From NCBI GenBank assembly GCA_020086605.1, contig JACBWW010000039.1, forward strand, positions 5,580,624 to 5,644,623: DNA of 64,000 nt. The letters are read 5' to 3'. Below are positions 1 to 9,838 of the stretch, in pieces. Made by a program: the position numbers and the translations under genes. The stretch's first letter is position 1, and every line of letters begins with the position of its first letter. The notes under the pieces were generated by a model. That model ran no database searches. It was not told the origin of the DNA and saw only the letters and a program-made list of their open reading frames with translations. This DNA is from Lanius collurio. Its lineage: Eukaryota; Chordata; Aves; Passeriformes; Laniidae.

Positions 1-1476
1 TGTTCTGGATGTCCCTGCTACAGCACACATACATCAAACCCTGTCTGTGAAGGAGTAATTAAATGGCACTGCTAAAGGGATATCATATGATGGGCCTGAT
101 TACAGCTCACCCAGAAATGTCTTCCCAAGTCTCAGGCTCTTTGACGTGATTCTCCCCCCTTTCTCTGAATTTCTTCCAGCATTAATTTCAGCCAGTCCTG
201 GGATTATTTGAAAAAGGGCCTTGGGGGACTTGTTCAAAGGCACTGCCACCACGGACGACTTTGCTTTCTGAACAGAAGCATTTCACTCCTATCTGTCTGG
301 ACATATGAGCTGCTCAGCACTGCTTCATTAGGCAAGTTATTTTTAAATTCCCAGAAAGAGCAAAACATTGAGAGAGGAATTAGCATTTGCCGTTGAAACA
401 GCTGCCAAACAGGACAGGCAGAAGGCACTCCAGGTCCCCCCTGCTATCCCTGGGATTAACCAGGCACCAGCACCCTGTCACTGACACACTCTCAAACTGC
501 ACAGGAGACGTCAGAAATCACACCCCAAGAGAAGGGTTGATAAGTGACCATCACAGCTCTGTTCTGGGTGCAAGAGGGTGACCATCAACACTGAATAAGA
601 AAAAAAATCATGGAAGTGTCTCTTCATCCAGCCCCATTCTGTGCTACCCACTTTTTCTTTCCTGAATATTTCACTGAAGGATTTTAACTCCATTCTGGTT
701 TCTCCACACAAATGAATGAAGCAATAAAGCCTGCCCAGAGTTCTTGCTTCCCTAAACACCAAGACCCAGTGGGCACCTGACACTTTCCAAATGCCAAGGG
801 ACAGCAATAAAGCTGATCCTGCTTCATTGTGTTCTCGATGTGTAATGTGTTTAAGTCTCCCTGTGGCTGATGGTGCTCTTACCAGCCAGTGTGGAAGTGA
901 AAGGCTTGGAAATGAATTGTCTGAGGCACGTTTCGGTGGCTGTTTGCAAATGCTGATTTCCCTGCAGCTGGTGCTGCTGAGGGCAGCCAGGATTCACACT
1001 GATAATGCTAATAATGTAAAAAAAAAAAGTGTTGAATATGGGTTGGTCCTGGGAAGGGGGGGTAGGTTAGGTAAAAATAGCCTTTTCACCTCCCTGGGAG
1101 CACACAGACAGCACAGCCAAGGCATGTGCAGGTTGTGCTGCCTGGCTCACTCCTCCCTTCACCCCAGCCTGCAGCCACAGGGTTTCTGTATTTATTCAGA
1201 ACAAATCTAGCAGGAGCTGTTCTCATAACCTGCTCCCAATTCCTGCCTAATGAAGGCCACCGGATTCCTCTGAATTAATGCTTGTTCAAACTAGAGTGCT
1301 TCCTTTGGAAAAGAAAATTATCTCATTAAGTATTTCCAGCGATTCTTCAGTGACAGGCACTCTGCCACAGTCGGCAAACTGTGTGTGGATTGTTCCAGGG
1401 GACAGCTTTCCCAGTCCTAAAAATACACAGTGACCTGTATTGATGTCCAGCTACCAAGCACCATTTTGCCAGATAA

Positions 1477-1660
1477 ATCACAGAATCACAGAACGGGTTG
1501 GGTTGGAAGGGACTGTGAAAATCATTTCACTCCAATCCCACTGCCATGGGCAGGGACATCATCCAGGATCCCAGGTTGCTTCAAGCTCTGAACAATTCCA
1601 GAGCAGCCACAACCTCTCAGGCTGTGCCAGGGCCTCACCACTCTTCAGAGTTAAATCTGT
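1477..1660 (-). mobile_element. CR1 LINE 3' tail fragment
   Basis: The + strand shows the reverse complement of the typical avian CR1 3' end: a repeated AATCACAGAA start, then a GGGTTGGAAGGGAC-like block, then a CCATGGGCAGGGACATC-like block and a run about dropped or averaged words such as CACAACCTCTC. The copy is diverged and short, as most CR1 copies in birds are. No reverse transcriptase is present. Confidence 0.8.
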
Positions 1661-2889
1661 CATGTGCCTTCCCAGAGACTGCACTTTAAATGTCCCTTCA
1701 CCTTTTATTTCTTAGTAAACTGTGTTCCTTGGGTGTTTTGTCACCCAAGTGTGTTTTCCACCCCTCAGAGAAGTCTTCCTGGAGCACACACAGAGGAAAT
1801 AAAACCTCTCTTGTCGTCCTTGGTGCCTCCCTTTGTGGTTCCTTGGAAGCACTGGCTCCTCTTGGCAGAGCATCTCATTAGGAGCTCATCTTCAGCTGAT
1901 TATTCCTCTTCTGAGTCACTGCTTTCCATGACTTTGTCACCCACCTCTTAGTCCAGCTGCTGCTCTATTCTTAGCCTAACGACTTTACATCTGGTGGCAC
2001 GAAAAACATGTTGTTTATTTAAACTCGGCTCATTAAGTGATCCAGATTAGGTTTGATATTGGCGACCTGCCCCAACTTCTGTGCAGCTGCAGATCACCAG
2101 TAATGATTTGGCATTTTCTCACAGGTCAGCGATCACACATTAAGTGGTGTGGGGTCAAGATCCAACAGGAAGGGAGCTCTGCCGTGCTCAGTGCTCTGCT
2201 TACAATTACACTTGGAGACCTATCAGTTAGTTTTCAGTCCAATTAATATTTGTCATATTGACACGTCATTCCTTTTTCTCAAAGCACAGTGAAAGACAAG
2301 ATCTGGTGTCTTATTGATGAAAGGTTTCTTTACCACTGTAAACTATGACATTAAGGAAAATATCTGGTTAACAGGACAAAGCCTACTTTTCATAATATTA
2401 CAGTATCTCCTTGAAATTATTTAATGGCTTATTATTTATGATAAGTTGTTATTCTTTCTTAGGTATCCTCCATAACAGAGTGTCCAGGAATATCTGCCAT
2501 TAACCTTTTAGGAGCCAAATGGCTGGAGCAGATTTCCTGTGGCCTCTGCCCTGGCAGCTGTCCCCTGTGAGGGGCCAAGTGCCCTCACCCCAGCCACGCC
2601 CCGTGGGGGCAGAGTCCCTGTTACTGCCCAGGGCTGGGCAAACCTTTGGATCTGTGGTGTCAAACCCAGCGGCCCCACACTCTGCCCCACACTCTGTCAC
2701 CGGGATGTCCCCAAACCCCACCCGCCCGTTCTGACCTTTCCAGCTCTCTCCTGGGAGAGCTCAGCACAGCTGGGTGGGAACACCAAACCCAGGGGCTCGG
2801 CCACACCCAGGGGTTTGCTGTGACCAGAGGAAAAAGGGAAAGAGCTTCAAGTGTTTTAATGCTTGGAAGTGTTCACCTGCAGGGGGGTG

Positions 2890-2974
2890 GGAGTGTCCCT
2901 GGGGGAGTGTCCCTGGGGGAGTGTCCCTGGGGGAGTGTCCCTGGGGGAGTGTCCCTGGGGGAGTGTCCCTGGCA
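2890..2974. repeat. 14-bp minisatellite, six copies
   Basis: The unit AGTGTCCCTGGGGG repeats six times with a constant 14-bp period and almost no divergence (GTGTCCC recurs at 2893, 2907, 2921, 2935, 2949 and 2963). Such homogeneity suggests a young, possibly length-variable array. The run of five G per unit gives repeated G tracts on the + strand. It lies about 30 bp upstream of the first solo LTR. Confidence 0.9.
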
Positions 2975-3005
2975 CCGCAGCCCCTTGCCCTGAGCCTCTG
3001 CTCAG

Positions 3006-3713
3006 TGTTATAAATAAGGGACCAGATTATCGATTTAACAATTATTCATTTATTTTGTACTACATTGTAGCTTTGTTTAAATGTAATTTTGTACTTTGTT
3101 GTAGCTTTATAAGTTAAAATTTCTCTTGTAGTTTAAGAAAAAGCCCCCACTTAGTTGTGAGGAAACCGACCTCTTATCAGGGCTTGCATTCCAATGCAAG
3201 ATTTTACAACCCCCTCCTTACCCCTTTCGAAGCTGGCCTGCCTGGAGAGTAGTAGATAAAGAAAAAAGACAGAAAGAAAAAAGAGAAGAAAAGGGGCTGA
3301 ATATGCAAACTAGAGCCGAAAAGACCCTTGGGAGTAAAAAAATCCCTAGAAAATAATAATTTAAAACGAGCCAACAAACTTTTAAGAAAAATGAACCAGG
3401 TTGCTCTATCGGCAACTACTACCTGGCCAGCTTTTGAGTTCTTCAAGTAGTCACCCTAATGAGAAAGTCTGTTGGAGCCACTGCCCTGAGGAGGGCGAAT
3501 CAGCACCATCCCCTCTGTATCCACCTTCGTGCACAGCCCCGGCCCGTGAGGAACACTCGAGGGCCCGGCTCTATCACAGGGAGTGGCAGAGCCGAAGTTC
3601 CTCCTCCTCCAAGTCGAAGCTGGGGCAACGAAGCTGGGCAGGGCTCCCACCCGAGCTGATCACTTTTAATAAAGGCTTAAAAAGGACCTTCAGTCCTGCC
3701 CTTTTTTATTTCA
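3006..3713 (+). mobile_element. Solo LTR of an endogenous retrovirus, + orientation
   Basis: The element begins TGTTATAAAT and ends ATTTCA, so it has the TG...CA termini of an LTR. It is flanked by a perfect 5-bp direct repeat CTCAG at 3001-3005 and 3714-3718. A polyadenylation signal AATAAA lies at 3668-3673, about 40 bp before the 3' end, which fixes the orientation as +. No internal retroviral genes, primer-binding site or polypurine tract are present, so this is a recombined solo LTR. A 5-bp target duplication is common for ERVL-type elements, but the family could not be named with certainty. Confidence 0.8.
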
Positions 3714-3758
3714 CTCAGTGTGTCCCATGTGCTGCTGTGTTTGTGCTGCTCCTTGGAG

Positions 3759-3920
3759 GGGAGGCGATGGAGCAGGGCCTGCGGGACTGCTGCAGATCCA
3801 TCCGCATCGGGAAAATCCTCATCCAGAGCGACGAGGAGACGCAGCGAGCCAAAGTGTACTACGCCAAGTTCCCCCCAGACATCTCCAGGAGGAAAGTGCT
3901 GCTCATGTACCCAATCCTGA
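3759..3920 (+). pseudogene. UPRT: Orphan exon of UPRT (uracil phosphoribosyltransferase homolog)
   Basis: Translation gives GEAMEQGLRDCCRSIRIGKI followed by residues running through QSDEETQRAKVYYAKF to MYPIL, a near-exact match to one internal exon of vertebrate UPRT, a phosphoribosyltransferase-fold protein. The exon has a plausible acceptor (CTCCTTGGAG before 3759) and a consensus donor GTGAGT at 3921, and carries no stop or frameshift. The family's PRPP-binding motif begins at its end and would continue in the next exon. I could not find the preceding or following exons anywhere in the window, including the 5.6 kb downstream where two more are expected. It is therefore read as an isolated duplicated exon. 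The alternative is a true UPRT exon in a gene with very long introns or a misassembly. The exon itself is certain; its status is not. Confidence 0.75.
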
Positions 3921-4033
3921 GTGAGTGTCTGCCGCCAGCACGGCCAGCCAGGCTCCTCTGAACGCTGCGTGCCCGCACTGAAAGGAGAATTTCCACATTT
4001 CGGGGGCTTTGGTTGGGTTTTCCGCTTGGTTTA

Positions 4034-4687
4034 TGATTAAAAGTGATCAGCTCGGGTGGGGGCCCTGCCCAGCTTCGTTGCCCCAGCTTCGACTTGGAGG
4101 AGGAGGAACTTCGGCTCTGCCACTCCCTGTGATAGAGCCGGGCCCTCGAGTGTTCCTCAGGGGCCGGGGCTGTGCACGAAGGTGGATACGGAGGGGATGG
4201 TGCTGATTCGCCGTCCTCAGGGCAGTGGCTCCAACAGACTTTCTCATCAGGGTGACTACTTGAAGAAACTCAAAAGCTGGCCAGGCAGTAGTTGCCGATA
4301 GAGCAACCTGGTTCATTTTTCTTAAAAGTTTGTTGGCTCATTTTAAATTATTATTTTCTAGGGATTTTTTTACTCCCAAGAGTCTTTTCGGCTCTAGTTT
4401 GCATATTCAGCCCCTTTTCTTCTCTTCTTTTTTTTTCCTTTCTTTCTTTATCTACTACTCTTCAGCAGGCCAGCTTCGAAAGGGGTAAGGAGGGGGTTGT
4501 AAATGCAAGCCCTGATAAGAGGCCGGTTTCTTCACAACTAAGTGGGGGTTTCTTTCTTAAACTACAAGAGAAATTTTAACTTACAAAGCTACAATAAAGT
4601 ACAAAATTACATTTAAACAAAGCTACAATGTAGTACAAAATAAATGGATAATTGTTAAATTGATAATCTGGTCCCTTATTTATAACA
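4034..4687 (-). mobile_element. Solo LTR of the same family, - orientation, shortened 3' end
   Basis: Read on the - strand the element begins TGTTATAAAT at 4687 and ends TTTTAATCA at 4034, and it is flanked by a perfect 5-bp direct repeat GTTTA at 4029-4033 and 4688-4692. It is an independent insertion from the LTR at 3006-3713. Compared with that copy it lacks about 50 bp immediately before the terminal CA, which removes the AATAAA signal and the segment after it. The missing part starts exactly at AAT/AAA, consistent with a small deletion. Confidence 0.8.
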
Positions 4688-4692
4688 GTTTA

Positions 4693-6679
4693 GGTGACAG
4701 AGGAGGGAATTTCTCAGGCTGTGCCAGGACAGGCATTACTCAGCTGCCCCAGTGTGAATGCAGAGCAAATCGTTTGGGCACGGCTGCGTTTGGGAGAAAG
4801 GCCGAGATTAAGACTGGATATAAATTTAATTTTTGAAGTTTTGCCATGAGAAAAGACTCAAACAGTGTTTTTCTCACACTACAAAAATATGGTTTTGGAC
4901 TAATATTGTAGTCCTATAAGCAAATTATTTTAAAATTAAATAAAGTTAATGCTAGCCAAAAAAACCTTAATCTGGTCAGCATAATAAGGAGTTTATCGAG
5001 ATGAGGTAACTTTTCCAGTCTAGGATTTTATTCTGTCCTACCTACGGAGCTTTTAATTTCCATTTGACTATTTTAGATGAGCTTTCTTGCCTCAGGGTTT
5101 TAATAAAATCCACCAACTTCTGTGCTTAAAACCTGGCAGAGTTGGCTTTTTCAGAATAGAGATGAAGTTCCTTCCTCAGGATACAAGTTTTCTACAGCTG
5201 ATACCTGCAGAGGTGAGAGTTTTCCAGAGAGGAAGGACAAAATCATCATTCAATTGCACATAGATATTCTTGGATGGCCTGGGACAGTTTTGTCAACTTG
5301 GAAAAAAAAAAATCTCACTTTTCCCCACTTGGCTTTCATTAATTCTGGCCTGAACAGGGCTCAGGTGCAGTGACAAAGCACTCTGGTGACACCTCCATGT
5401 TGGGATTGTATAAACTGTATAAAAAGCTTTAACTACTTCATCTTCTATAGCCTGAATTTTTTGGCTGCAACTGGATTTATAGCACCTAACCAGGCACTGA
5501 CAGTAAACATAAGAGAAATCCTTTGGGATTCACTCAGCAGAAGTTCCCACCTCCTGCATTTATCGCACACTTTGTAGGTAACTCTGTCAGAAGCTACAGA
5601 AAGACAAAGTCAATTTAAAGAGTAAACAGCAGCCCAGCTTTAAGCCCAGGGAGCTGAGGAAAATCAGAATTCCTGCATTTACACCACCCAGCTGGCTTAA
5701 TCTGCCTGCTCAGTTCCTGCCTCTGCCTCTACTTTGAGTATACAAGGATCTGAATTTGGTGGGTCTTTTATTTTTAATTTTTTTGCTCAGGTTTAGAAGC
5801 TCCCAAGAGATTCAGCTTTTCCTCACCTCACTGCATTTGGATTATTACTTAGCTATATTATGAATAAGTTATTTTAATATCATTCTAGAAAAAAAAACCA
5901 GACCACCATTTTTTTCATGTATCACTACATATCTAATAAGCAGTTTTTAAAGCCCTGGGGGATTTAAAGCAAATTTATTTACCCTCATTGAAGGAAATGA
6001 CATTAAACTTACCATGGAAAAGTATTGCAATTCTCTTTTGCTACACATACAGAAGTAAATTGAAAACACTTAAGTAGGAATTACACCATGCTTTTGATGT
6101 AGATTTTGGATTTTCCCCTATACTGCAAAGTTCTCTATGTAAATATATTTTCCCCTACAAGCTTTTTGAAATATGCTGCTACACTGATGCTAATTTTGTC
6201 AAAGCTGCTAAGGAGATGTGTGTGCACAGGTCATTAATTGTCATTAATGTCAAGTGGATACTGAAATCCATTAAGTGGTTTTGAAAAATCAGAGCTTATT
6301 CTGTACCTGATCAACTGTGTGAGGACATTTGCAAATAAATCCACCAAATCACACCGAGGGAGAGACTCCTCCTGAGCTGTGTGGGGGAAGAGCTTTCCCA
6401 GCTGTCTGCCCTGGGCCTCAGCTCCCAGTTTTTCCAGCTAAGGAAGGTGTGAATGAGCAGGATCCAGCTGCCATCTCTGCTCCTTGGGGTGTTTGTCTCC
6501 CAGCAAACTGGCAAATGTCTACCTGAAGAGCCTGAGCTCCCCCACAGACATGAAGAATAATGTTTTATTCCTCTGTGGCTTTGCCATTTGATGATTTTCA
6601 AGACTTTTGGTCAGGTTAATCAAGTAAACATATTTTGGTGAGGGGGAAACAAAACCAAAATGACATGTCAGATGTCAGG
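4693..6679. other. AT-rich intergenic DNA, no gene seen
   Basis: After a short GC-rich edge (to about 4810) the stretch is AT-rich with no coding-like frames. It was read for the two UPRT exons that should follow the exon at 3759-3920, and none was seen. No CR1 tail or tandem repeat was noticed. Confidence 0.6.
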
Positions 6680-6684
6680 AGGCT

Positions 6685-7305
6685 TGTAGTGGTTTGGTTC
6701 AGATCATCTCTTACTTACTTATTTTACCTCTGTGACATAAGAATTAGGAGAAAACAAAACAGGCTCAAACTTAAAAGACTCTAAGAAGTTTATTAGCAGA
6801 CCTAAAAGAAGGAAACAAAAGTTAAAATCAGATTAAACCTTTAGAACACTTTTCCTCCCCACACTTTCTCCATGCTGAGTAATGTAGAAACAACCCTTAA
6901 GATTTCAGTCAGTTTACCCCCTTTATAATCTTTTCAGTTCACAGAAAGGACCTTTTGCAAGAAACCCCTTCCGTGTCAAACCACAACAAGGCTGTTCCAG
7001 GAGCATAAACCCTCATCTTATCTCTCCATCCCAACAGAATATGTTCCACCTCCCATTTGCTCAATAATCCCTAATATTTTGCTGCTTAGGTTACTGGTGT
7101 CTAACAAAGCCACTTTTATCCTGCTCTGACCTTGCCTGGGATCCAGAAAAGGTGGGGAGAAAAGGCAGGAGTCCCTTTCAGGTGTGCTCAGTCTGTGGCA
7201 GTGCCCCCAGCTCTGAGTTCCTTTGAAGTGACACTGAGGAATGTCCTGCTGCTGTTCTAATTGCCAAACCCCACGCTGGTGGCTGCCTTATCAATGGTGG
7301 GCACA
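6685..7305 (-). mobile_element. Probable solo LTR, different family
   Basis: The block has TG at 6685 and CA at 7304-7305 and is flanked by a 5-bp direct repeat AGGCT at 6680-6684 and 7306-7310. Read on the - strand, an AATAAA signal (complement of TTTATT near 6790) lies about 110 bp before the 3' end, as expected for the R-U5 part of an LTR. Its - strand 3' end reads AACCAAACCACTACA. It shares no obvious sequence with the LTR pair at 3006-4687. No internal genes are present. The call rests on termini, target duplication and signal position rather than on a named family. Confidence 0.6.
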
Positions 7306-7607
7306 AGGCTTTCCATGATAAACTGATCCATTGTGTGCCCATCATCTGCTCCCCCAATTATCCACATCTGACAACAGAATGGATTTTTTGCCAGCTTCAA
7401 AGGTGCCTGTCAGATATAAAAGTGTGCCAAGGCAGCTCTGCTTGGGGGATACAGTTTCTCCAGCCACTGGAATCTGTAGGGGTTGGAGCACTGCCTACAT
7501 AAAAAGATCCATTTGTCGTGGGTAGGGAGCAAAGCAACTTTTCCCCATAAATATTTTGGTGCATTGGAGCAGCAAAATTGCTTTGTGACATTAAATTTAC
7601 TCATCTT

Positions 7608-7757
7608 AGTTGGGTTTTTTTGGGGTTTATTTTTTTTTTTGGTTTGGTTGGTTGCTGGTTTTTTTGGTTTTTTTTTTTGTTTTGGTTTTTTTTGGGGTTT
7701 TTTTTGTTTGTTTGTTTTGTTTTTTTGGTTTGGGTTGTTTTTTTTGTTTTTTTTTAA
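7608..7757. repeat. G/T-only low-complexity tract
   Basis: About 150 bp consist almost only of T and G on the + strand, as runs of T broken by GG, GGG and GGTTTGG. It has no fixed period. The strand asymmetry (A/C only on the other strand) produces long open frames of Phe, Gly, Leu and Lys that are not genes. A second, shorter T-rich tract with (TTG)n lies at about 26865-26935. Confidence 0.9.
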
Positions 7758-8970
7758 ATTTTGCTCACATTGAACAGTCAAAGCAGAGCTCTTAGGGCAT
7801 GCTTTGACCCTGCAGTACATCTAACTCTAGTTGCAGCAACGCTGCAAAGAACAAATCTGATTTAAACTCACTCTCTCAACCCCAAGTTTACTTTTAAAAA
7901 CATAGAAGATGAAAATTCTGCAAGTTTAATGCTGTGTTAGGTGTCACCTCTCCATCACTCCAGCAATGAGGGGTATCAAGTATCACCTGTCCATCTGCAG
8001 CTGTAATAAATTCAATTACTTCACATACTGGTTATGTGAACACAAAGAGATGGGAAACTACACCTGCTCCAGATGGAAGTGGGACTCCTCTGCTAAGGAT
8101 TTGGTCATCTTCCTTTCCTGGTGACAGGCTGTGGCAAGTAAAATTGCTGAGAAATATGGCCTGTACCTGTCCCTTCCCTCTTCCCTCACCTGGCTGCATT
8201 CAAGTTCTCAGTCTGACAGGGGAAATTTAAACTGTGAATATATGAAAGAACTTAATTTACATTAAAGGTTAGACTTTCATTGTTCAACCATTTCCACAAC
8301 CTTTAAACGCAACACCCCCCTCAACTTGACAGTGCTATTTTAAAATAAACTGCCAAAAGGAGAAACAAAGGTGTCTCCTGGGCTTCCTGAAATTGTGTAA
8401 ATCCTCGGGAATATGTTTTGTTCCCCTATGTATCAGATATTATGAAGATGACTTACTTGCAAGACCTTTGCAAGATATGACTTTTCGGGCATTAAAATGA
8501 GATCTTTCAAAGTCAGCTGCTTTGATAATTTCAGTGGTGAGAACAACCGCAGAAGTGCTTAACCCCACATAACATGGGAAGTCTGGCATTCAGTTAAGTA
8601 CGGCTCTTATCAGAAAAGAGGAATAGCTTTGTTTTCATAGGGCATGCCATCTGTACGTAGTACACACCACCAGCTGAAAGACCCTGGCATGGTCAGAGGG
8701 CAGGAACAGCCATGGTCAGAGAGGAGAATTGTCCATGGTTAGAGGAGAATGCCCGTAGTTAGAAAGGAGGGTGAATATCTCCACCGACAGACACAAGTAC
8801 TGCCAATATTTATTTGTTTTTCGGCACCATCGGCCTTGCACGGAGTCACCTCTGCCCAGCATGCACACCCCTGAGGTGACAGCAAACAGCCCCACTCAGG
8901 GCACGGTGGGAACACCGACACTGCTGACCCCCGGTCCCCTCCGTACTCCCCGGGGGCTGCGGCCGGACAG
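7758..8970. other. Upstream flank of RLIM, no gene seen
   Basis: The stretch is AT-rich to about 8650 and then increasingly GC-rich toward the RLIM promoter. No exon, RNA gene or recognised repeat was seen. Confidence 0.55.
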
Positions 8971-9540
8971 GCGGCCACAACAACCCCCAGCCCCACCGTC
9001 AGCCTCTGGCGGCCACAACAACCCCCAGCCCCACCGTCAGCCTCTGGCGGCCACCACAACAACCCCCAACCCCGCCGTCAGCCTCTGGCGGCCACCACAA
9101 CTCCCTGCCCCACCGTCAGCCTCTGGCGGCCACAACTCCCTGCCCCACCGTCAGCCTCTGGCGGCCACCACAACCCCCAACCCCACCGTCAGCCTCTGGC
9201 GGCCACCACAACTCCCGACCCCGCCGTCAGCCTCTGACGGCCACAACTCCCTGACCCACCGTCAGCCTCTGACGGCCACCACAACCCCCGGCCCCACCGT
9301 CAGCCTCTGGCGGCCACCACAACTCCCGGCCCCGCCGTCAGCCTCTGGCGGCCACCACAACTCCCAACCCCGCCGTCAGCCTCTGGCGGCCACCACAACC
9401 CCCGGCCCCACCGTCAGCCTCTGGCGGCCACCACAACTCCCGGCCCCGCCGTCAGCCTCTGGCGGCCACCACCACTCCCTGCCCCGCCGTCAGCCTCTGG
9501 CGGCCACCACAACTCCCTGCCCCACCGTCCGCCTCTGCCC
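8971..9540. repeat. 38-bp GC-rich minisatellite upstream of RLIM
   Basis: About 14 full units and one degenerate unit share the core GTCAGCCTCTGGCGGCCAC followed by a variable CAACTCCCTGCCCC-like part. The core recurs at 9001, 9039, 9080, 9118, 9152, 9191, 9229, 9262, 9302, 9340, 9378, 9415, 9452 and 9491, giving a period of 37-41 bp with a few shorter units of 31-34 bp. Every unit carries CpG sites. The array ends about 120 bp before the putative transcription start region of RLIM. It is open in several frames on both strands because no unit frame contains a stop, so the long frames across it are not evidence of a gene. Confidence 0.95.
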
Positions 9541-9659
9541 CGCACCAAAATGGCGCCAGCCCCTGAGGGCCGCGGCCGCGCGCGCTGGGCGGGGCTGCCC
9601 TCCCGGGCCGCGCCTGCGCGGGGGCGCGCGCGCCTCCACTTCCGGTTGCCGGCGGCCGC

Positions 9660-9838
9660 TTCCGGCCCCCCGTTCCTTGGTAACAATGGAGCAGAAAATG
9701 GCCGCCTGAGCGGGCAGGAGGCGGCGCGGCGGCAGAGCGGCACGGGCGGAGCGCGGAGAGCCGGCACCCAGCCCGGAGCGGCGCGGGAAGCGGCGCACCC
9801 ACAGCCGGGGGGGCGGCGGCGGGCGGCGGCGGCGGGCG
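9660..9838 (+). other. RLIM: RLIM exon 1, noncoding (5' untranslated)
   Basis: The 3' boundary is set by a good splice donor GCGGGCG/GTGAGC at 9838/9839. The 5' boundary is uncertain; I place it just after the paired ETS sites. Vertebrate RLIM has its start codon in a later exon, and here the first in-frame ATG of the protein is in the exon at 19175. The exon contains a short upstream ORF (9686-9709). Confidence 0.6.
9686..9709 (+). CDS. Possible upstream ORF in RLIM exon 1 (7 codons)
   Basis: ATG at 9686 starts a seven-residue frame MEQKMAA that ends at TGA 9707-9709. The start has A at -3 and G at +4, a strong initiation context. If transcription starts upstream of 9686, ribosomes would meet this ORF before the RLIM start codon and it could limit RLIM translation. 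It depends wholly on where the transcript begins, which cannot be read from the sequence. Confidence 0.35.
   Translation: MEQKMAA

Larger units (their letters stand above)
1..3000. other. Upstream intergenic DNA, no gene seen
   Basis: No exon of a recognised protein was found on either strand. The stretch is AT-rich up to about 2500 and becomes GC-rich from about 2510 to 3000. It contains one CR1 tail and one short minisatellite, listed separately. The open frames here are short and have no recognisable composition. The GC-rich part may be flanking DNA that belongs with the UPRT exon at 3759-3920; that is inference. Confidence 0.6.
3006..4687. repeat. Inverted pair of solo LTRs with a 320-bp spacer
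   Basis: Positions 3006-3670 on the + strand match the reverse complement of 4036-4687 over about 650 bp at roughly 95% identity by eye, with small indels. The arms are two separate solo LTRs rather than one duplicated block, because each has its own target-site duplication. The spacer (3719-4028) holds a UPRT exon. Convergent arms this long can extrude a cruciform or give a hairpin RNA. Confidence 0.85.

Noticed and set aside
7410..7820. Lys/Asn-rich and Phe/Gly-rich frames over 7410-7820
   Set aside because: They translate the G/T-only tract and are not genes.
4693..9500. Search for the two UPRT exons expected downstream of 3759-3920
   Set aside because: No sequence encoding the continuation of the PRPP motif or the conserved C-terminus was seen. 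The flanks are AT-rich, unlike the GC-rich exon.
8771..9709. 312-codon + strand open frame upstream of RLIM
   Set aside because: It is produced by the 38-bp minisatellite, whose units lack stops in the frames used, plus CpG-island sequence. The peptide is a Pro/Ala/Thr repeat cycling through three frames and has no family resemblance.
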